From Delphinus delphis (Eukaryota > Chordata > Mammalia > Artiodactyla > Delphinidae), in the NCBI RefSeq assembly GCF_949987515.2, contig NC_082694.2, positions 10,719,958 to 10,783,957 on the forward strand: DNA of 64,000 nucleotides. Direction: 5' to 3'. Position numbers and translations under genes: made by a program. The notes below the pieces were generated by a model. That model did no database searches and was not told the DNA's origin. It saw only the letters and a program-made list of their open reading frames with translations. Numbering within the stretch: the stretch's first letter is position 1; each line of letters begins with the position of its first letter. Positions 1-32,330 of the stretch are shown piece after piece.

Positions 1-25
1 AAGGCCCATGATCTGTTTCTTATAG

Positions 26-12090
<12,065 letters not shown>

Positions 12091-12385
12091 GTCCAGAGGC
12101 CTTTGCTCTTGCACAGAGAGAAGAGTTGAACCTGAGTTTGGAACATGTACGCTGTCATGGGACCTCAGTCTTGGAGGCCCGGTCTGTCTGTGTGAGGTCT
12201 GGCCAGCCAGTGCCGCCGTGGTCCCAGCCCACCCTACTACTTTCCCCTCCGGCTCCCTTGCCATCCAAACTTCGGATCTAGTGTCTGCAGGTGTCAAGCA
12301 TAAACTGTGTACACCATTTTTAGGCATGTTCTTTGCAGTTCCTTTTGAGTAACACATTCTAATAAAATGATTTGGAGAAACCATT
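12091..12385 (+). other. SNRNP200: SNRNP200 3' untranslated region
   Basis: From the stop codon to just past the polyadenylation signal at 12361. It is short, about 0.3 kb, and has no repeats. The cleavage point is estimated as 15-25 bases after AATAAA. Confidence 0.75.
12361..12366 (+). terminator. SNRNP200: Polyadenylation signal of SNRNP200
   Basis: Canonical AATAAA 271 bases after the stop codon, followed by a T/G-containing stretch near 12381-12400. It is the first such hexamer downstream of the gene. Confidence 0.85.
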
Positions 12386-12424
12386 TGTCTTTGCAGTGAT
12401 TCCAGATTAAAAGTTTCCTTTCTC

Positions 12425-12770
12425 GGACTTCCCTGGTGGTACATTGGTTCAGAATCCGCCTGCTGGTGCAGGGGACACGGGTTCAAGCCCTGGGCCAGGA
12501 AGATACCACATACCGCAGAGCAACTAAGCCCATGCGCCACAACTACTGAGCCTGCGCTCTAGAGCCTGCAAGCCACAACTACTGAGCCTGCGCTCTACAG
12601 CTCACGAGCCACAACTACTGAAGCCCATGCACCTAGAGCCTGTGCTCCGCAAGTAGAGAAGCCACCGCGATGAGAAGCCCGCGCGCCACAACGGAGAGTA
12701 GCTCCCAGTCGCCGCAACTAGAGAAAGCCTGCGCACAGCAACGAAGACCCAATGCAGCCAAAAAAAAAAA
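12425..12770 (+). repeat. CHR-type SINE, long form with internal tandem units
   Basis: It has the ggacttccctggtgg head, an imperfect B box (gggttcaagccc) and a 3' A run (12761-12770). The middle repeats the unit starting gccacaactactgag at about 12536, 12572 and 12608, a period of about 36 bases. It lies just after the SNRNP200 3' end. Confidence 0.9.
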
Positions 12771-13188
12771 GTTTCGTTTCTCCAACCTAAGGATTATTTC
12801 AGCCAGTGAACTTGCTCACAGTGAGCACTTCTAGAGGACGAGGCTGCTCTTCAGTTGGGCTGCCACCTGCACCATTTCAGTCAGCGCAGAGGGAACAGTG
12901 TTGGTAGCTTCTGTTCAGTCAGGCTTGTGCCCTTGGTCCCTTCCTCTGTATCTGCCCTACTGCAGGAACTAACTCTGAACTTTGCTGGAGAGATCAACAG
13001 GTTAGAACTTTCTCAAGACCAGCAGTGTCCCCTCCCATAATGAGGCAGCACCAACTGGGTGCTTAAACCGATTTTAAGATCCAGATCTACAAATGTTTTT
13101 CTCAAATTCTTGCCTTCTGGGTTTTTTTTTAGGAATAAGTGTGCATAAAATTAGAAAATGATTCTGAAGGGTAATTTCCCTAGGTTAG
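12771..13188. other. Intergenic stretch between SNRNP200 and CIAO1
   Basis: About 400 bases between a SINE and the hAT relic. I see no gene or clear repeat. It may lie outside both transcripts. Confidence 0.5.
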
Positions 13189-14343
13189 CAGTTTTCAAAT
13201 TTAGTCTCAGGACCCCTTTACACTACAAAAAATTAAGAGCCCCAAACAGCCTTTACTATCTGGGTTATAACCATTGATGTTTATTTACTATAGTAAATGC
13301 ATTTTAAAACAACAGTAACTTATGTTAACTTTCTATGAAAAACAACTTCCAAAACAAATCCAGGGAGAAGAGTGGCATTTTACATTTTTGCAGATCTCTT
13401 TCATGTCTGGCTTAATAGAAGACAGTTGGATTCTCACAGCTGCTTCCACAACCTGTTGTGTGTTGTGCTGACGTAAAGCTGAATTCACACAGATATGAAG
13501 TTGGAAAAAGGAGTTTTTAAATCGGCTTCTCAGGTAATTGAGTCTATGTGATGCTACGTCACCACTCCACAGGTGGCAGTTTCTTAAAGGCAATGTGGAT
13601 CTGAAACCTTATCAATGAGCTTTTTATACTCTTACATTAAAACCCACTGGCCTTACACTTTTAATGAGTCTTACCTATGACTGATTTTATAACATCATGC
13701 ATTAGGCATTTGGAAAATGCTCATTCACTGAATTATGCAAATCTTCCAAATGTCAATACATTTCATCCTACAGATCACGTTTGTTCATATCACCACCAGT
13801 CCCCTCAGAAAAGTCTAAGCATTGAGAACATGTCAAGCTCATGGCGGCAATACAAGTTTTCAAAGATTCTAATTTTTGCTTGAAAGCTTTTATCATTGGC
13901 AACACTATCAGTTTCCCTTGAAGTGAAAGGCTCATTCCGTTCGTTTTCTGGAAAATGTCTCCCAAATAGCCAAGTCTAAATACCATAATTTGCTTGTTCT
14001 TTCAAGTAGAAATGGTTATGCCATGAACAACACAGTTGTGTTGCACAACTGCTTTTCCTCAAGACAGCCACACCTCTGCGCAGCAGGAGTGCTCGTGTGT
14101 GCTTCCCGTCATTGCAGAACATGAGCTGTATGCTCAAGGGTCCAGATTTAATACAATTTATCTCTTATTAGTTCTGTTGAGGACATTTCTCAGGGAAGTT
14201 GGCAATTTTTTCACTGTGAGACCAAGGCATGGAGACACGACTGTAGTATTTGGTGCCATTGCCTTGCTTCCTGCCCAGGCACCAATTGCTGAAAAAATCT
14301 AGGAATTTCCAGTGACCGGCAGACCACATCTTGAGAACCACTG
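13189..14343 (-). mobile_element. hAT (Charlie-like) DNA transposon relic
   Basis: The left end begins CAGTTTTCAAATTTAG. The right end, read on the minus strand, begins CAGTGGTTCTCAAG, the terminal inverted repeat style of Charlie elements. The flanks share 'taggt' (13181-13185 and 14347-14351), so an 8-base target duplication has decayed. On the minus strand, 13986-13768 reads YLGDIFQK and LSLQGK, matching the conserved LADIF..LN..LQG stretch of hAT transposases. The frame is broken elsewhere, and at 1.15 kb it is shorter than an autonomous element. The exact subfamily is not assigned. Confidence 0.65.
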
Positions 14344-14763
14344 CTCTAGGTACTGCCCCAGCTGTCTTCAAAATCTAAGGTCATGATTTCTGTGGTGTAA
14401 AAAATCAAGTGAAGGCTGTGGGCTTGAAGACAGGCCTCAAGTCAAAACCCACTTGGAAGTGCCTGTCAGAGGATAACGTGAGACTAAAGCGCTGACTACC
14501 TGTGCCAGTGTTTCTCTACCATTTTTCCATCATCATTGCCTTAAGGGGCCTTAATCGGCATCTTTTTACTACTCACCCCCACTATGAAAATCTAATACGA
14601 CAGACCACAGCATATTTATGTACTGTGGTCCTTTTGAGGGCCACAAATTACTGTCTCTAAGATTTTTTTTTGCCCCTCACCCAAGACCCAATTTTCATCC
14701 CCACTGAAAATGCATGCCCTGTGGCCACCAATAACTCTCCCTTCTAGGGGTCATGTCCTCCCC

Positions 14764-14769
14764 ATTTAT
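14764..14769 (-). terminator. CIAO1: Candidate polyadenylation signal for CIAO1
   Basis: AATAAA on the minus strand, 957 bases beyond the CIAO1 stop codon. A second minus-strand AATAAA lies near 13280 inside the hAT relic. Which one is used cannot be told from sequence. The SINE at 14891-15220 would then be part of the 3' UTR. Confidence 0.3.
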
Positions 14770-14890
14770 TTCTCAGCACTTCCCGGCTGTCATCACAGCA
14801 CATAGCACAGAAGGTTAACGTTAAGGGTTTCGAAGGGAAAGCAGAGGTGTTTCTCACTCTAAACCAACCTACATCAAAAAATTTCCTTCA

Positions 14891-15220
14891 GGCCTTCCCT
14901 GGTGGCGCAGTGATTAAGAATCCGCCGGCCAATGCAGCGGACACGGGTTCGAGCCCTGGTCCGGGAAGATCCCACATGCCATAGAGCAACTAAGCCCGTG
15001 CGCCACAACTACTGAGCCTGCGTATTAGAGCCCGCGAGCCACAACTACTGAGCCCGCGTACCACAACTGAAGCCCGCGCGCCTAGAACCCGTGCTCCCCG
15101 ACAAGAGAAGCCACTGCAATGAGAAATCTCACCGCAACAAAGAGTAGCCCCCTGCTCGCCGCAACTAGAGAAAGCCCACCCGCAGCAACGAAGACCCAAC
15201 ACAGCCAAAAAAAAAAAAAA
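14891..15220 (+). repeat. CHR-type SINE, long form, with target-site duplication
   Basis: Head ggccttccctggtggcgcag, B box gggttcgagccc, gccacaactactgag units, and A tail to 15220. The 15-base target site ending in tttccttca at 14876-14890 recurs right after the tail at about 15215-15229. It lies antisense within the likely CIAO1 3' UTR. Confidence 0.95.
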
Positions 15221-15725
15221 TTTCCTTCAGTATTGACTGAATGTCTTAAATGCAAGGGTTTGCCCAGAAATTGAGAAGGCAGGACCTACTTCAGAAAAGG
15301 ACTCACCATGGAATTCTTTCAGATTGTGAATGTCCTTACAAAACAGGACTTGGGACTCAGGTGGATTATTTCTATAAAGCTTACAGTTTCAGAAAGGGCT
15401 GAGATATATCCCTCCTACGTATAGATATGATGATTATAAATAGTATACTCACCACCCCCCCCCCCAAATTTAACACTGGGCCCTAAAGCAAGCAAAATCT
15501 GGCTTAAGTACAATAGACTGATGTTCTGTAGCTCTTTACCAAGGACTCCGTGTCAAAGGAGGGGAAGGAGTGAGTGGTTCTGTGGCCTGCACTTCTACCC
15601 AAGTCTGCATGGAGGAGGGCCAAGTTAAAGGAAGGTCAGGGATGCTCCTCTGGGTCCTCTCAGGGGCTGGGAAAGACTTATGACATTTTCTGGGGAACCA
15701 TGATTCTGTCCAAAGTCAAGGTGGC

Positions 15726-18700
15726 TCAGAGGCCTTCAGACGGCTGATATTTCCAGAAGGCCAACTCTCCATCATCACTGCAGGAGGCCAGGAGCCCCCG
15801 CTCCTTGGGATTCCAGGCCACACAGTTGACATCCTGGGAATGGGCCTGAGGCACGTGGGCCGTCACGGAGAAGGTGGGCTGCTGCAGATCTGAGCCGGGA
15901 TCCTCCTCAAATACTCGGATGGCATCATCCCCACAGGCGGTAGCCAGGGCCCCTGTCAGCTGACACCTGGGGTGAACATGTGCATCAGTGAGTATGCAGG
16001 TGGCTCCTCCCTCCCCAACCTGGCAAATCAGGTAGGAGGGATTGGTTCTATAGTCCCCCTGGCCTGCTCCCGTCCCAAACTTCAGGCCTCAGCTATAAGT
16101 GTCTTATCGAAGAGTCTCCCTAACAAATACGTAGCCACAAACATCACCCCAAGCTTCAAGGGCTGCCATCTAGGTTTTCCTCCAATACAATTAACCTAAA
16201 CTACATATAACTCTGAATTGCACTTTTCTCACTTGGAATAAGCCGTTTCCCTGTCATAAAGTATTCTTTGACCATTTTTTAAAAAGTGATACGATAGGCC
16301 ACTGAATTCTACCATACTTTTTCTTGAGTCCATATTTGCTATTCCCAAATGTTTGCCAATATAAATAAAACTTAGATGCACATCAGGTTTTTCCATTATT
16401 TAGGATTATTTCCAAGGGATAGATTTTCAGGGCCAGAACTGCCCTCTGATCGACTCTCCTGTATGAATGGTGTCGTTCTTCTAGACTCCATAAGGGTAGA
16501 AACGGCCCTGTGGACTCATGGCTGGATTCTCCAGCCATGAATCCACAGTTTCAAGAATAAATATTTCTGGATGGTATGATGCTGTGTGACCCTCAAAGGC
16601 TGGAGCTGCCTTCATAGCCTGGAATCTTAACACAGGTGCAGGCCTGGGTCTAAGCCTGTCCCCGCTCCTGCGTACCCCAGACCGGCCAGCTCTGAGCCAG
16701 CATGGAGACAGTCTGGCCTGATCTGAAGACCTGAGGGTGGCTGCTCTCTATCCCCATGTATTCCCAAAGGTGAAAGGGAGCAGCACAGGCTTTTGACTTC
16801 TCTAAAATCTCTCCAATGGTTGGGGTGGCAGGGTGGAGGCGGTGGGGAGGTCTTACCAAGCGACATCGTAAATGGTCCTGGAGTGGAAGCCTGACAAGGT
16901 GCAGATACATTTCCAGCTAGGGTCAGAGCCGCTGCACGCCACCCCTGCATGACAGACTTCTCTTGAGCCTCAGGCATGTCCGTGTCCTGGGCATCTCAGG
17001 AGAGTATCTAACCCGCCCCAGAGGAGACCCTAATTTGCTGCGCCCCAGCCCACCCTCAGTCATGAGGCCTCATCTTCATTGCTCTGTCTCTGTCCTCACT
17101 GATCTGCCTTACACACTGCAGCCAGACTGGCATTTTTACAGCAGAATTCTGAGAAGCATATGTCCTGTTCCTCAAAACCCTTTTCCTGCCGACTACGTCT
17201 GATGGGTTAGCCTGCCTTTCAAGGCCGCCCACCAGCCAGCCCAACCCACCTCATTTCTCTCCAAACCCTTTATGCTTATGCTCCAACGACACGAGTCACT
17301 GTTCCTGGCATAAGTCTAGGCTGTCTTTACCTTCAATGCCTTTGCTCGTGTCGTCTGCACCTAGAATTCTCTTCTCGTGTTAAAATCCCGCACACTCTTT
17401 CAAGTCCAGATGAAATGGCCCCCCTTCCTCAGACGCTCCCGACTCTTTCGGCACGATACCTGGAGGCCTCTGGTGGCACACCTGCCTTTCTACCCCAGTC
17501 TCCTGGGACTCATCTGTGTGTCTCAGCCCCTCAGTAGACTAAGCCTCGTGAGAGATGGGTCTTCCTTAGCTCCCAGGCTGGGCCCTCACCTTGCTCATTG
17601 CCCGGTAGATACTGGTGCCAGATGCGCACGGTACGGTCATCACTGCAAGAGGCCAGGCGCTGGCCACTGGGGTCAAAGGCCAAGCTCCACACGGTGGATT
17701 CGTGGCCTTCGAGGGTGGCACAGCATACCCAGTCATCCTCTTCCTCCCGGTAGAGCTTCACTGTGTCGTCATAGCTGGCAGAGGCTAACAGCTGTGGGAG
17801 AGGCCAGGGAAAACACAGCACATGTCTGTAGGGCCCAAGAAGTGTCTGTGGTTCCAACATTTCTCCCTCCCAGGACAGGAGAGTCCCAGGGGTCTGCTTT
17901 TATAAAGGGATTGATGTGTCTGGGTCACAGATCGAGATCCCTGGAAAAGCCAGGTTGAGGCAGAAGAGCAGAAGAAGGCTGGATACAACCCTCCACATCA
18001 GAATTCCTTCCCACCAAGATATCTGACTCTCACCTCCTGGCTCGGGTGCCAAACCACATGCTTGACATCCTGTGTGTGAGAGTTGAGGACACTAACACAT
18101 TCATACTCGTCTTCTTCATCAACTGTGCAAGAGAAAAGAAAGGAGTCCTTGAGCTGACCGACCCTGTCAGGGACACAGGGGGAGATCTGGTGGCAGGTTC
18201 CCAACTGCATCTGGAGGGACCTGGACTCACCTTCCCAGACCCACACACTCTTATCTCGGCTGCAGGTGGCAAGGAGGTTGCCAGATGGGGCCCAGGCTAC
18301 TGACTTGACCTCATTTTCATGGCCCTCCAGAGTGGTTACACACTGTGAACCGGGAAGAGGGACAAGAATCAGCAGCAGCTAAGACCCCTGCGGTCCTTCT
18401 CATGGGCACAGCCCCACTGGCCCAGGCTGGCTCATGTTCCTCAACCAGCCCTGGCTGGGGGGGCAGGGAACAGGCAACAATCCTGGTCCCATCCAGCCCG
18501 GTTACCTCAAAGTCATCATTCTTCTTCTTCCAAATGCAAGTGGTAGCATCAAAGCTGGCAGAGGCCAGGTAATTCCCACAGGGAGACCAGGCCACCTTCC
18601 GCACGGTGCGCTGGTGGCCTTCACAAAGGACAGATTTGCAGATCCAGCTGTCACCTAAAAGCAGAGGACAGGCCAGGCTCTGGAGCTGGGTGCACGAGAA

Positions 18701-19371
18701 AGTGCTGAAGCATATCAATGCCATTGGGTAATGGGGACCAGTATTGGAGCCAAGCTGGGGGGCAAAGCTCAGTGGGTGTGTTTAATAACATGCTTTCAGA
18801 AAGTCAGTATATTAATTGACTCCACTTCCTCTGGAGGTATCCTTCTAAGTCAAATGGAAGGAGTCACCCTCCCAATTTAAAACTGTCAATAGCGCCCAAA
18901 CGCCCTTGGGATAAAATTTAAACTTCATCATCTATAGCAAATTACTCTGCAGGCTACTTTCCTTCTTCTCTCTGCATTTTCCTACCTCAGCAACTATCAC
19001 AATTCCCTCAACAGTTTCAGCCTATTGACATTTTAGCTTCTAGTATTTGTCGACTCCTTTGCCAGAAAAACCTTTCTCAGAGTGGCTAAGGAGGCCCCTC
19101 CACCCTCTCTCTTGGCCTGCGACCCCCGTCCAGGGTATGCCTGCCCCGCAGGCTGCGCACTCCCCGAGCCTGGCACCCACACCAAGCGCACGTAGACCCC
19201 TCGGCGGCAGCGGTCGCGCAGCCGGGCCTTACCCTCCCTGCCCCAGATGCGGACACTCCGGTCGCCCCCGCACGAGGCCAGCAAGGTTCCCGCGGGGTTC
19301 CAGGCCAGGAACCAGCAGCGGGAGTCCGGGTGCGCCAGGATACGGCCAAGCAGCACCAGCGAGTCCTTCAT
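15726..19371 (-). CDS. CIAO1: Cytosolic iron-sulfur assembly component CIAO1, complete (339 aa)
   Basis: Seven-bladed WD40 propeller of the CIA targeting complex (with CIAO2B and MMS19), which hands Fe-S clusters to cytosolic and nuclear client proteins. Coding exons in transcript order: 19371-19233, 18654-18506, 18342-18231, 18122-18034, 17791-17590, 16944-16857, 15966-15726. The sum is 1020 bases, 339 codons plus TGA, the human length. All introns are GT-AG. Repeated blade ends are visible (SVRIWG, TTCIWKK, SVWVWE, TVKLYR, TVRIWH, AIRVFE, LAFWKY). The LYR tripeptide at residues 176-178, reported to bind the co-chaperone HSC20, is intact. The start codon at 19371 has G at -3 and opens with MKDSLVLLG as in other mammals. 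The gene is tail to tail with SNRNP200 and head to head with TMEM127. Confidence 0.98.
15967..16856 (-). other. CIAO1: CIAO1 introns: 15967-16856 and smaller ones
   Basis: The two long introns at 15967-16856 and 16945-17589, and 18655-19232 after exon 1, hold unique-looking sequence without CHR SINEs or RNA-gene signals. Short ORFs in them have no family features. Confidence 0.5.
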
Positions 19372-19512
19372 GGCTGCCCGGCTCAGGAGAAGGCAGAGGT
19401 GAGCAGAGCCAGCCGCGCCGACTGCGGCTCCCACCAGGCAAATCCTCTTCCTCCTGAGGGCCGGGGTCCTCCTTGGAACTAAAGCACCCGCGGCTTCTGC
19501 CGTGCTGCCCTC

Positions 19513-19525
19513 TGGGAGTTGTAGT
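19513..19525 (-). promoter_or_regulatory. ZNF143/SBS-type motif, CIAO1-facing
   Basis: The minus strand reads ACTACAACTCCCA, close to the ACTACAATTCCCA core of the ZNF143 (SBS) promoter element. It lies about 140 bases upstream of the CIAO1 start codon. Confidence 0.6.
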
Positions 19526-19593
19526 CGGCCTTTCACTCCCCCCTCCCCCACAGCCCCCCACCCCCATCGGAAAGCATCACGGGACTGCCTGAC

Positions 19594-19606
19594 ACTACAA
19601 GTCCCG
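19594..19606 (+). promoter_or_regulatory. ZNF143/SBS-type motif, TMEM127-facing
   Basis: The plus strand reads ACTACAAGTCCCG, a second near-match to the same core in the opposite orientation, 68 bases after the first. It lies just ahead of the predicted TMEM127 first exon. Confidence 0.55.
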
Positions 19607-19703
19607 TGAGGCCTTGCGCAGGGAGCCGGCGACGCGCCCGGGCTGTGTCGCGCGCGGGGTCGGGGCGGGGAGCCGGAGGAGGCGGGGGCAGAGGTGGAGG
19701 AAG

Positions 19704-19711
19704 CCGGAAGT
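19704..19711 (+). promoter_or_regulatory. ETS-family core site
   Basis: CCGGAAGT, the consensus for GABPA and other ETS factors, in the CpG-rich region that leads into TMEM127 exon 1. Confidence 0.5.
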
Positions 19712-19838
19712 GGATCGGGCCCGGGTTGGTTCGGGCGTTGCGGGTTTGTGGCCTGGGATCGCTCGGACCGTGGCAGCTGAGGAGCCCGTGACGGGACGGA
19801 GCGACGCCATCCCGGCACTGAGGCCTGCTGACCGGTGA

Positions 19839-30245
<10,407 letters not shown>

Positions 30246-32330
30246 TGCCAGCCGTGGGCCCTCCTCCTTGGCAGCCCTCCCCGCTCTGCAGTGCCCTCCA
30301 CACCCAGAGGTGCTCCTTTCCCCAGCGGGCCTCACCGGGAGGATCCTGACCGTCTTCACCAACCTTCCCCGGGAGAGACTCTGCCTTTAGCGTTTGTTCA
30401 TGGATCCCCGCTCTCAAAACCTGGGGTTCACTGGTTTTAGATAATGGCACTGTTTCCCTTCTTTCCACCCCCCTCTCGTTCCACAGTCACTCGTCATTAC
30501 CAACCAGGGATGGTCGTACACGTTTTCCCCCTTCGTGGGCCCTATCTCTGAGACTGAGACTTTCCTTGGGGAGCTGTTGACAGTGGACGGTCCCCGCTAG
30601 AAGAGGCGTCCACGGGGCCCAAGGGAAAGGGGACCGTGCCCTGCGGGCTCGCCTCATAGCTGTCCACATGTGCCCCACAGCGTAGCTCTGGGCTGAGCCC
30701 TGCCCCTGCCCCTTCTGGGAGTGCCCAGTACCGGGCTGCCCGCTCTGTGGAATTCTCTGCACTTTAGTCTTTGGACTGCCTGTCACGTGTGTTCTGGTTC
30801 TGCAGGGAGAAGGGGTGGCTGCTGGGAAGCAGAGCACGTGCTCTCCCTGACCCGTCCCTGCCTGGTGGCCGGCGCCCTGGCGTGAGCCTGAGGCCCCCCG
30901 GAAAGGATCAGTGTGAAGGGGGCCAAATCTCCCCAGCCCTGTCACCTTTTAAAATGTGAGTGGTTTTAAAAGGGAAAAACAAAACTGAGCAACAACACCA
31001 ATACTCTCTTTTTAAACTAGCGACAAGACTGTCATCGTCGTCCTTCAGCTATTTATCCCGTCCCTTCTGGCCCTGCCATGTTTGGGGCCCGCAGACCCCT
31101 CCAGCCCCTGGTAGTTCCTCCCCGAATCCCTCCTGGCAGAATGCAGCCCTCCTCCCTTGCCCCCTCCTCCCAGTGACCACGGCTCCCTGCGGCCTTCCTG
31201 TGGAACCCAGAGCCACATCAGCCTGGCTGGCTGGCCAGCGTGGTGCTCCTCAGGACCGCGGCACTGAGGCATAACCTGGCCTCCGTGCAGGAACAGGGGC
31301 TGCAGCAGGGCAGGGAGCCCGCCGCTCTCCACGTAGGAACTGTGACCAGGGGGGCCCTGCTGCATGAGGTGTCAGAACCCCCTGTCAGGCGAGCTGCCCT
31401 GGCTGTGCCCTTCAGGCTCAGTGTGTCCCCTAGACTGTGAGCTGAATGTACGGTCCACAGGGACCCTTCTTGAATGTACTCTGGTCTCACAGTGTGCTGC
31501 CGGCTCTTTCTTGCCCGGCCAACGCTCTGGCCGTTCTGTTGGCCACACGTGGCTCTGGATCGGCTGAATTTTCTGCCCTGAGATATGGGGCATAAAGTGG
31601 GAGAAACCGGAGAGACCTACGGTGTGGATCCAAATGGCCAAGCTTCTTTGGAATCGGTGTCCAGTGTTGAGCCGAAAAGCAGATGGATCCCCGTGTCCTT
31701 CACAGGCGATAGAGTAAGACTGGAGCACGGACACCATTGTTGACCTGTGGCTAGACGGGGACTGTCATGTCCCTTGTCCTTCTTTGGCCAGACTGCCTGA
31801 GGATGTCTGGACAGACGCCTGTTTCGGTGGTGAAGGCCATGTCTGCGCCTGAGTGAGCGGCCACGTGGGGTTCACTGCGATGCCAAAGTGTGTCCCATGG
31901 TGACTCTCACACTCTTCTAGACTCTTCTCTTAGGCAAGAAAGACTGCCGTGTGATACCTGAGCACAAAGCCGAGGAGCTAAATTAAGTCTTGACTTGCTG
32001 TAGAGTCTGAGTTTGGCAGATTTCCAGGGTGCAGCCAGCTCTCTCTGACCCTGGGGTTCTGAGCAGGCGGACCAGGAGACCGGGCACCGAACACGCATGC
32101 CAAAGTGACCGGTCGTCTCATGAGGACCCAGACATGACCCTGTGGACCGTTCCGCGTGGTTCGGAACCCACTTTTTATTAGCTACCCACTCCTCTGGGCT
32201 TTCTTTCTCTTTTCCCCTGCCCTCCTGACACTGATAGTTTGTCATATAAACTCCCTTGGTTGTGTTCCTTTTATTTTCTAGAAAAAAAAAATTAAAAGCA
32301 AAACAAAACAAAAAAACCCGAAACCACAAA
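30246..32330 (+). other. TMEM127: TMEM127 3' untranslated region, likely extent
   Basis: GC-rich then A/T-rich sequence after the stop codon, free of CHR SINEs. An ATTAAA at 32291-32296 within an A-rich run is the first plausible polyadenylation hexamer. I found no AATAAA by eye until 37547, so the UTR could be longer. Confidence 0.45.
32291..32296 (+). terminator. TMEM127: Candidate variant polyadenylation signal for TMEM127
   Basis: ATTAAA 2.05 kb after the stop codon, embedded in an A-rich tract. The alternative is an undetected site further right. Confidence 0.3.

Noticed and set aside
12425..12770. 36-base repeats considered as a CRISPR-like or satellite array
   Set aside because: No spacers and only three units. 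They are internal units of a CHR SINE, and the genome is mammalian.
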